Shown: piece by piece, positions 58,076 through 64,000 of the stretch
Layout: each line of letters begins with the position of its first letter
How positions within the stretch are numbered: position 1 is the stretch's first letter
Assembly: GCF_003026455.1 (NCBI RefSeq)
Contig: NZ_PYMB01000003.1
Location: 248,001 to 312,000, forward strand
Length of the DNA: 64,000 nucleotides
Direction: 5' to 3'
Source of the DNA: Photobacterium rosenbergii
GTDB lineage: Bacteria > Pseudomonadota > Gammaproteobacteria > Enterobacterales > Vibrionaceae
Translations under genes and position numbers: made by a program
The notes under the pieces: model-generated
What the model saw: only the letters and a program-made list of their open reading frames with translations
What the model was told of the DNA's origin: nothing
Database searches by the model: none

Positions 58076-58339
58076 TCATTCATTCTCTTTTTCGTTGGAG
58101 CAATAGCCTTCAAATGCCTCTTCGGTGTTATCAAAACCCTCTTGTTCTGCTAACTCCCAAGGTCGTTCACATTGTTCCGTTTTCGCACACCAACTGTATC
58201 CTGCAGATTGTTTACACCCATGCTCATCCTCATCTGCACCAACCATGGGTTCAGCAGAATCATTACAACCAAGCAGTAACATACCACTAGACAAAACCAG
58301 CAACACGCTAGCCAATGATGTTGAATAACGGCGCACCAT
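58076..58339 (-). CDS. Small cysteine-rich lipoprotein of unknown function
   Basis: 87 residues. The signal ends in lipobox LLGC (Cys25). The mature part is acidic with four more Cys in GCKQSAGYSWCAKTEQCERPWEL...GYC, spaced as in a small disulfide-bonded module. I do not recognise the family. GGAGGAG before the ATG. Monocistronic. Confidence 0.7.
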   Translation of the reverse strand: MVRRYSTSLASVLLVLSSGMLLLGCNDSAEPMVGADEDEHGCKQSAGYSWCAKTEQCERPWELAEQEGFDNTEEAFEGYCSNEKENE

Positions 58340-58517
58340 AACAACTCCTCCGCATAGAAATGAAATGCCCTATCCAAATAAACTTAGTGCATGATGGTAA
58401 ATATGTTAGCGGGGTTCTCCTTCTGCTCCATTATACCAACGACACTTTTTTCACACGGTTTACGCTAAAAACATATACAAGAGCAATACCTCACCCACTT
58501 AATACGCAGGCAGACAA

Positions 58518-58892
58518 ATGAAACGTAGCCGAGTAAACCTTATCATCACTGCAATCATCTTACTGGCTAGCAGTATGGTTTACGCCATTGTGGCGAATTA
58601 CCCATATACAGCAGTGGATATTGAGAATGGTCAGTCTCAGTACCTTGCAAATTGTGTTTTCTGTCATGGCGATAAAGGTCATGGTGACGGAACCGTTGCT
58701 ATCGCATTGGAAGTAAAGCCCGATAATATTTTTGACGAACTAAAGAATCCGTTTAGCCTAAAGATAGAGCTTATCCAGTCTGTTCTCGAGGGAGATAATG
58801 GCCAGGAAGGAAAGATGCCAGCTTTTGGTCATACCCTATCGAAAGAAGACATCAATGACATCTTCGCGTACATAGAAAGTGTTAACGAGTAG
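58518..58892 (+). CDS. Class I c-type cytochrome
   Basis: 124 residues with a signal or anchor helix (about 6-23), haem motif CVFCH (Cys46, Cys49, His50) and axial Met100 (GKMPAFG). A single-haem electron carrier on the periplasmic side. The partner is unknown; no oxidase or reductase gene is nearby. Two tRNA genes lie downstream. Confidence 0.9.
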   Translation: MKRSRVNLIITAIILLASSMVYAIVANYPYTAVDIENGQSQYLANCVFCHGDKGHGDGTVAIALEVKPDNIFDELKNPFSLKIELIQSVLEGDNGQEGKMPAFGHTLSKEDINDIFAYIESVNE

Positions 58893-59050
58893 CAGTCAAT
58901 TCGCCGACCAACATGTTATTTGTTTAATAATCAATCAACCTCAACAACCGCCTTTATTAAAGCGTGATAGGCGTAGCAATTTCTATCTTTTAGGATTGCG
59001 AGAAGAACGGTCTAGGCTTATCGTTTCTTTGTAATCAGTCACTTAGTGAT

Positions 59051-59124
59051 GCGAGCATCGTATAATGGTATTACCTCAGCTTCCCAAGCTGATGACACGG
59101 GTTCGATTCCCGTTGTTCGCTCCA
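59051..59124 (+). tRNA. tRNA-Gly (anticodon CCC)
   Basis: A 74-nt cloverleaf: acceptor GCGAGCA with TGTTCGC, anticodon stem TCAGC/GCTGA with loop TTCCCAA (anticodon CCC), T-arm CGGGTTCGATTCCCG, and encoded CCA. Confidence 0.93.
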
Positions 59125-59156
59125 AAATACTTAGTTACTGATGAGTAAGATGACAT

Positions 59157-59243
59157 GCGGTGGTGGCGGAATTGGTAGACGCGCTAGCTTCAGGTGCTAG
59201 TGTCCGCAAGGACGTGAGGGTTCAAGTCCCTCCCTCCGCACCA
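59157..59243 (+). tRNA. tRNA-Leu (anticodon CAG)
   Basis: An 87-nt class II tRNA: acceptor GCGGTGG with CCTCCGC (one T-T mismatch at pair 5-68, where E. coli has A-C), anticodon loop TTCAGGT (anticodon CAG), long variable arm TGTCCGCAAGGACG, T-arm GAGGGTTCAAGTCCCTC, encoded CCA. Confidence 0.95.
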
Positions 59244-59331
59244 ATCTTACTTTTCAAAGCTTCCCCCCCATTCTCGTTTAACTTGTCACAATCGTAAGTT
59301 TGCTTTCACGATCAGAGTGCTAGTCTCTACC

Positions 59332-60372
59332 CTAATTCAACAAGTAATAGCCCGATAGCACAACCCAGGTAGTGACAATCAACCAATAGACAACAGGGTT
59401 ACTGTTGCGCTCTACATGCTCCAAAAAATGGGTCGACCCACTTTTAATGTCCGGTATCACCCAAAGCAGGAAAAGCACACCCCACACCCAGTTCATTTCC
59501 GTAACAACAGCCAGTGCAATGACAACCAGCCCAAGCACTGCCCGCCATTTAAACTTATAAGAAAGTATTTTATTTAACAGGCCACTTTGCCCGACACCCA
59601 GTTTGCGATTTTTATTTGCTACTGCACCCTGCTCAACCAGATAAAAAGCTGCACCTTGCGAGTCATAGGCCAAAACTGCACGTCGCTCGCCCAACGGTTG
59701 CTCGGCAACAACTTGGCCACCGCTCTGCTCAATATGCTTTAACTCAGCATCGAGATCGTCGACTGCAAAGTATACTCCCCAATATTCTTTATCCCCTTTG
59801 ATGTCATTGCTAGTCACCTGAATGCCTGCGATAGGCTCACCCGACACAATCACGTTGTAGCGTCCTACCTCATTGGTTGCTCTTATCTCCCAATCAAAGA
59901 CATGCTGATAAAAAGCTTCTACCTTCGAGAGATCAGAAATATGCAACTCATGCCAAATCCTTTGTCCATGTTGGACAGACTGGCTAAGCTTTCCGGCTTG
60001 GCTAACACCCAGATCACTACCGTCATAGCAGGTGAAGCCCGCACCTGAAGGGTCACGGATCAGAGCAATCATGCCACCACCAGCCGCAAGTTGTGGCTCA
60101 ACCTCAACTTTCGCTCCATGTTGCTTCGCCAATTCAACAGTTTTGTAGATATCACCGACTTGAATGTATGACATCCAAAATGACGGCATCCCCATACGCT
60201 GGAAATTTTCTGGCATGGTGTACAAGCCCGCAGTCGCTTCCCCTTTCCCTTCGCACAAGGCATAACCCTCGCCCATATCCTGGTAATCCCAACCTAGGCA
60301 CTCAGTGTAGAAATGTTTAGCTTCTTCAAAGTCAAAAGTAGATAGATCGCACCAGGTAAAGGTATTGGTCAT
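59332..60372 (-). CDS. Fusion of two VOC (glyoxalase-like) domains with a C-terminal membrane region
   Basis: 346 residues. Two VOC domains come first: about 1-125 (NTFTWCDLSTFDFEEAKHFYTECLGW ... ALIRDPSGAGFTCYDG) and about 135-255 (IWHELHISDLSKVEAFYQHVFDW ... YDSQGAAFYLVEQG). A C-terminal region with about three membrane helices (about 275-345) follows. Paired VOC domains usually make one metal site for lyases or dioxygenases; attachment to a membrane is unusual. AAGGAG supports the ATG at 60372. Substrate unknown. Confidence 0.8.
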   Translation of the reverse strand: MTNTFTWCDLSTFDFEEAKHFYTECLGWDYQDMGEGYALCEGKGEATAGLYTMPENFQRMGMPSFWMSYIQVGDIYKTVELAKQHGAKVEVEPQLAAGGGMIALIRDPSGAGFTCYDGSDLGVSQAGKLSQSVQHGQRIWHELHISDLSKVEAFYQHVFDWEIRATNEVGRYNVIVSGEPIAGIQVTSNDIKGDKEYWGVYFAVDDLDAELKHIEQSGGQVVAEQPLGERRAVLAYDSQGAAFYLVEQGAVANKNRKLGVGQSGLLNKILSYKFKWRAVLGLVVIALAVVTEMNWVWGVLFLLWVIPDIKSGSTHFLEHVERNSNPVVYWLIVTTWVVLSGYYLLN

Positions 60373-60429
60373 GTTAGCTCCTTGCTTGATGAACAAATGA
60401 AGATTTGACTGCGCCCTGAGTGAGAACAA

Positions 60430-60903
60430 TCAAGCTAAGTCTCTTAATTTTCTTGCTGGGTTCCCTGCATAAATGCCTTTTTCGATAATATCCTTGGTCA
60501 CGACGCTACCCGCCCCAATCACTGCTCCCGAGCAAATTCTCACAGGCAAAATAGTCGCATTAGAGCCAATGGTAACCTTATCTTCGATAACAATACGCCC
60601 CCAACTTTCAGGGTCTGGGTCCGGCTCCCCACTTTTGAACAAATCGTTGGCGAACATCACGCCGTGGCCGATAAAGCAATCAGCACCAATCGTGACATAC
60701 TCGCAAATAAAGGTGTGAGACTGCACTTTTGTCCTTTCACCTATAATTGTATTCTTCTGGATCTCGACAAAAGGCCCAATAAAGACATCGTTTTCCAAGG
60801 TACAACCGTACACATTTGACGGTTCAATAATAGTGACGTTGTCACCGCATTCAATATCAACAACTTTAGCCTGTAACAGTCTTGGCTGAGACATCACACT
60901 CAC
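60430..60903 (-). CDS. Hexapeptide-repeat acyltransferase
   Basis: 157 residues of left-handed beta-helix repeats (NVTIIEPSNVYGCTL, DVFIGPFVEI, YVTIGADCFIGHGVMF, KVTIGSNATILP, GAVIGAGSVVTKDI), ending in the IYAGNPARKL motif of WbpD-type sugar N-acetyltransferases. It probably modifies a nucleotide sugar, but no polysaccharide cluster is adjacent. GTG start: AAGG lies 6 nt before it; ATG at 60894 is the alternative. 57 bp separate its stop from the VOC gene, same strand. Confidence 0.85.
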   Translation of the reverse strand: MSVMSQPRLLQAKVVDIECGDNVTIIEPSNVYGCTLENDVFIGPFVEIQKNTIIGERTKVQSHTFICEYVTIGADCFIGHGVMFANDLFKSGEPDPDPESWGRIVIEDKVTIGSNATILPVRICSGAVIGAGSVVTKDIIEKGIYAGNPARKLRDLA

Positions 60904-61008
60904 TTAATACCTTAATTCAAATAAAAACTAGATTACTGCGCGCCAATTAATATTGTAACGCTTCGAATAGAAACGCGTTAAATTCGACTCTATATGTCTT
61001 GATGGATG

Positions 61009-62043
61009 CTAAAAATTTTGGACAAGTAACTGAGTTAATTCCTTCGCTGATACTTCCTTGCACCCTGAAGTATTTTGTCCGCTCCACAACGGTGAGAAGT
61101 CTCCGACGCCTTGCTTTTCATACAAGGCTCGCAGTTGGGTCATTTCAATGGAAGCAAAAGGAAACTCAGGGGCATCTTCACGAAGACACCCTAGTTCTGC
61201 CATAGCCCTGTTCACAATACCTCTAGCTGGCCTACCAGAAAATATATTGGTTACAGCGGTAAGGTTTGAGTTCTTATCTTTAAGTGCCATACGATGGATA
61301 GGTGAAGTTCTGGCCTCGTTACAAAGTAGGTACGCAGTCCCTACCTGAACATATTCAGCACCTAACATCATAGCAGCCTCAACCCCTTCGCTCGAAGCGA
61401 TACCCCCGGCTGCAATAACCGGTATATTTATTTTGGCTACTATTTGAGGTACTAATGAAAAAAGGCCCAACTGACTCGATAACGCTTCTGATAGAAACAT
61501 TCCCCGATGCCCACCGGCTTCAATGCCTTGGGCGATAACCGCATCAACACCTTGTGATTCCAGCCATATGGCTTCATCGACTGTAGTGGCTGTGGATATT
61601 ACCCTTGTCCCCCAACGCTTTATTCGAGCCAATAAGTCTTTCTCAGGAAGGCCAAAATGAAAGCTGATCACTGGTGGTGAAAAAGGTTCTATCGCATCAG
61701 CCATATCATGATTGAAGGGCAATCGACTCGCAGCACTCGACTGACTTGCACACAGCGTCCCCACCTTCGTAAAGTAAGGCTTGAGAGTCTCCTGCCACAT
61801 AGCCTGTCGAGCTGGATTGAACTTCGGCATCTCATGGCAAAAGAAGTTAAGATTAAAAGGCTTATCAGTAGCAGATTTAATCGACTCTATTTCACTAATG
61901 ATCTTTTCAATACTCAGCATACCGCAAGGCAAGGAGCCCAAGCCACCGGCTTCACTGACCGCAATGGCCAAACTACTGTCTTGTACTCCAGCCATTGGAG
62001 ACTGAATAATAGGTAAAGTCGTTCCAAATAAATCCCTTTCCAT
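61009..62043 (-). CDS. Nitronate monooxygenase (2-nitropropane dioxygenase family)
   Basis: A 344-residue FMN-dependent TIM barrel that oxidises nitronates. PIIQSPMAGVQDSSLAIAVSEAGGLGSLPCGM at the start, VDAVIAQGIEAGGHRG and VPVIAAGGIASSEGV-like text (here IPVIAAGGIASS) with GAEYVQVGTAYLLCNEA are family hallmarks. AAGGAAG supports the Met at 62043, not 62124. Monocistronic. Confidence 0.92.
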   Translation of the reverse strand: MERDLFGTTLPIIQSPMAGVQDSSLAIAVSEAGGLGSLPCGMLSIEKIISEIESIKSATDKPFNLNFFCHEMPKFNPARQAMWQETLKPYFTKVGTLCASQSSAASRLPFNHDMADAIEPFSPPVISFHFGLPEKDLLARIKRWGTRVISTATTVDEAIWLESQGVDAVIAQGIEAGGHRGMFLSEALSSQLGLFSLVPQIVAKINIPVIAAGGIASSEGVEAAMMLGAEYVQVGTAYLLCNEARTSPIHRMALKDKNSNLTAVTNIFSGRPARGIVNRAMAELGCLREDAPEFPFASIEMTQLRALYEKQGVGDFSPLWSGQNTSGCKEVSAKELTQLLVQNF

Positions 62044-62223
62044 GGCCTTCCTTATTAAATCTGGCTCATATTGATAGGAATTATCATGCCATTCTTTGGT
62101 TATAATAAACGTGCTACAGTTCACTCTGTTATAACTGACCTGTTATAAACATTCGCATCTATCGCACTAAGCCATTCCGGTTTTGGTTTAGGAATGGAAG
62201 ACAAAACAAAGCCTCCTCAGGAA

Positions 62224-63003
62224 TCAGAGAGAGCATATTATTGATGTAATTTCATCTCGGTTTCTTTCTATATATCGAGCATCTTCAAGGTATGCCAAAT
62301 GATGACCGTCACAGATATTTTGGGCAAATGATATATTGCCTTTCTCAGCTTCACTCACCATAAAAGACACTAAAGCGTTCAATCGCTCTATCATTGTATC
62401 GATGAGCTGTAGACGATCCTCCTTGGCTAAACCGTAAGCATCACAGAATAGTTTTGCTCGAACTGACTGCTCGACTAAATCACCCAATGCATCGTGAGGG
62501 TGTGTTTTAAATGGCGCCCAGCAATACACAGCATAAGCGACATCCCATACCCTTGGCGCTGGATGGGCCGTATCGAAATCAATAATCCCTATTACGCTTT
62601 CTCCATCCAACACCACGTTATAAGGCGCATAATCACCATGGCAGATAACCTCTTGTGGCTCCCGGCTTGGTAGCATCCAGCACAAATCAGCATTTTGTGG
62701 GCTCTGCACCCAACTTACCGTTGCATCATGATACTGCCGCAGCAGATAGCCTGCAGATGAAAGGGCTTGCTGGGTGGCAACTGGCCCGACTAATGGATAG
62801 TTATATACTTCACCCTTAATGTAAGAGAGCATTTCATAACCTTCTTGGTTTACCCCAAAAACAGTCGGTGCCGCATGAAAAGCTTGGGTTTTAAGGTATC
62901 TGAGTAACTTATGTACAGCAGGCGTCCACTCTTGAGTGGGCCGATATACAATATCTTTCAATCGATAGATTTGACCTTCTCGGCCACCTTGTAACTCTTC
63001 CAT
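62224..63003 (-). CDS. APH-family phosphotransferase (aminoglycoside phosphotransferase fold)
   Basis: 259 residues with a kinase-like fold. The catalytic loop is ICHGDYAPYNVVLDG and the metal site IIDFDTAHPAPRVWD. Such proteins include antibiotic kinases, homoserine and choline kinases; this sequence does not tell which. It follows the LysE gene by 38 bp and is likely co-transcribed. Confidence 0.88.
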   Translation of the reverse strand: MEELQGGREGQIYRLKDIVYRPTQEWTPAVHKLLRYLKTQAFHAAPTVFGVNQEGYEMLSYIKGEVYNYPLVGPVATQQALSSAGYLLRQYHDATVSWVQSPQNADLCWMLPSREPQEVICHGDYAPYNVVLDGESVIGIIDFDTAHPAPRVWDVAYAVYCWAPFKTHPHDALGDLVEQSVRAKLFCDAYGLAKEDRLQLIDTMIERLNALVSFMVSEAEKGNISFAQNICDGHHLAYLEDARYIERNRDEITSIICSL

Positions 63004-63041
63004 GATTTTCCACTTGAATTTAAACTCAGGTTTTAACCGAC

Positions 63042-63671
63042 TTAACTGCGATTAACTGTTGAGAGTAATGTACCAGCCCCTATGAACACACCACCTGTGA
63101 GTTTATTGAACATCTCCGCTCTCCCTGAAGCAAATACCCAGTTTGAAGACTTGGATCCTAGATAGGCATAAAAAAGTAACCAAGTAAGCTCTAACACTGC
63201 AAATGTGATAGCAAACACCAAATATTGGAAAAAAAGCGCTTCTGACGGATTGATAAATTGGGGAAAAAGCGCGGTAAAAAAGATAATCGCTTTAGGGTTA
63301 CTGGCTCCGACTATAAAACCGCTCATATAGTGACTGGCGAAATGGCTTGGGCCTGTAACTGCTGGTGATGGACTTTCAAAATGAGTGCTTTTAGATGTAA
63401 ACGACTTAATGCCAAGGAAGATCAAATACCCTGCACCTACCCACTTGATCAGATTAAACACCACCTCAGAAGAGGCAATAATGACTCCCAGTCCAGTAAA
63501 GGATAACGTCAATATAGACGTAATAGCAGTCAAACTACCCAAAGCGGTATATGCGCCAATTTTCCAGCCTGCCGTGACTCCCTTAGTCATACATAATAAC
63601 GAGCTTGGCCCTGGTGACGCGGTAAGAACCAGCACTGCAAGTACATAGTAGATCCATATCTCGAAGGTCAT
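63042..63671 (-). CDS. LysE/RhtB-family amino-acid exporter
   Basis: 209 residues with about six membrane helices. LTASPGPSSLLCMTKGVTAGWKIG is the family signature, followed by FIVGASNPKAIIFF. Exports amino acids or related metabolites; substrate unknown. AAGGAG precedes the ATG. It lies 42 bp after a toxin-like gene and 38 bp before the APH gene. Confidence 0.92.
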   Translation of the reverse strand: MTFEIWIYYVLAVLVLTASPGPSSLLCMTKGVTAGWKIGAYTALGSLTAITSILTLSFTGLGVIIASSEVVFNLIKWVGAGYLIFLGIKSFTSKSTHFESPSPAVTGPSHFASHYMSGFIVGASNPKAIIFFTALFPQFINPSEALFFQYLVFAITFAVLELTWLLFYAYLGSKSSNWVFASGRAEMFNKLTGGVFIGAGTLLSTVNRS

Positions 63672-63713
63672 ATGGAAACTCCTTTTCCATAAAAGTACGA
63701 TTAAAATATCACG

Positions 63714-64000
63714 TTAGCTTATGTATAGCTTTTTCTCCAACTTATAAAGCAGATTGTTTACCGTTATAGCCCGATAGGCCTCTTTCTGTGGTGTCTTTCT
63801 TGTTGTTTTAACAAAGACGTGAATAATAACAATATCGCCTTCTTTGCTTTTTGCGAAAAGTACCCTTATCGATTCTTTTCCAGCATCGACTCTTAACTTA
63901 TATATCGTACCTTTGTATTTCCAAATTTTTGGTTTCAGTACTTTTAGATTCTTACAAGAGTAAATATCACCATGCTCAACATAAGTATTTAACTTGTTAA
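63714..64000 (-). CDS. RelE/HigB-like (phage Gp49-like) toxin, 5' end cut by window edge
   Basis: 95 residues read from the right edge to a stop at 63714, without the N-terminus. The sequence KIWKYKGTIYKLRVDAGKE, then RVLFAKSKEGDIVIIHVFVKTTRKTP and EAYRAITVNNLL, follows the Gp49-like HigB pattern (RVLF, IIxxFxKxTxKTP). These mRNA interferases usually precede an antitoxin gene; here the next gene, 42 bp on, is a LysE exporter, so any antitoxin lies upstream beyond the window. Confidence 0.7.
   Translation of the reverse strand, partial: NKLNTYVEHGDIYSCKNLKVLKPKIWKYKGTIYKLRVDAGKESIRVLFAKSKEGDIVIIHVFVKTTRKTPQKEAYRAITVNNLLYKLEKKLYIS

Noticed and set aside
62172..62197. Hairpin CCATTCC / GGAATGG between the APH and nitronate oxidase genes
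   Set aside because: Only 7 bp with a 12-nt loop and no T-run in either direction.
1..64000. CRISPR arrays, insertion sequences, prophage or rRNA operon
   Set aside because: No regularly spaced repeats, transposase, integrase or rRNA sequence were seen in either strand.

Overview
The window is a 64 kb chromosomal segment of a marine gammaproteobacterium, almost certainly Vibrionaceae (Vibrio, Photobacterium or Grimontia; the genus cannot be fixed by reading). The evidence is the gene order pyrD - NAD-Gdh - DUF2835 - pepN, the prc-proQ / msrC / letAB / rsmF neighbourhood shared with enterics, a DUF2860 outer-membrane protein, TmaR, and a scrABC-type signalling operon of the kind known from Vibrio parahaemolyticus. 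No insertion sequence, prophage, rRNA operon or CRISPR array was seen.

Layout. 1-11 kb: pyrD (cut by the left edge), the large NAD-glutamate dehydrogenase, a DUF2835 protein and pepN, all leftward; then pncB rightward. 11-23 kb: a secreted protein of unknown role, prc and proQ (leftward operon), the free-methionine-sulfoxide reductase msrC (leftward), then rightward an ABC exporter with a Fur-like box at its start, letA-letB (lipid transport across the envelope) and rsmF. 23-31 kb: azoR, a MipA/OmpV-type barrel, tmaR, two near-identical cold-shock genes, a hybrid sensor kinase and a DUF2860 barrel. 31-38 kb: an SDR oxidoreductase, a radical-SAM protein, a LysR regulator, a periplasmic chorismate mutase, an SOS cluster (umuDC divergent from a SRAP/YedK gene across one LexA box) and a secreted EndoU-type protein. 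38-48.5 kb: sbcB, a membrane-anchored ToxR-like DNA-binding protein without a sensor domain, yohJ-yohK-cdd with a CRP-CytR-CRP promoter, a DMT transporter, an orphan TAXI binding protein, a small barrel, purT with a PurR box, and tpm. 48.5-58 kb: ygbA with an NsrR-like palindrome, lipoproteins, a peptide/MFS transporter, a GNAT enzyme, pdxY and the leftward scrABC operon. 58-64 kb: a cytochrome c, tRNA-Gly(CCC) and tRNA-Leu(CAG), then a leftward run of accessory genes (VOC-membrane fusion, hexapeptide transferase, nitronate monooxygenase, APH-type kinase, LysE exporter) ending in a truncated RelE/HigB-type toxin.

How the parts work together. Most genes are housekeeping units with their own terminators. 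The signalling highlight is scrABC: a Tat-exported PLP enzyme, a periplasmic binding protein and a transmembrane GGDEF-EAL protein overlapping it by ATGA. By analogy with V. parahaemolyticus this links an extracellular signal to c-di-GMP; the Tat signal would place the signal-making step in the periplasm. Several operators can be read directly: LexA, PurR, CRP/CytR, NsrR-like, Fur-like and a LysR-type inverted repeat. They give testable regulon assignments. Start sites were moved from the longest open frame to the start supported by a ribosome-binding site or family length wherever the two differed.
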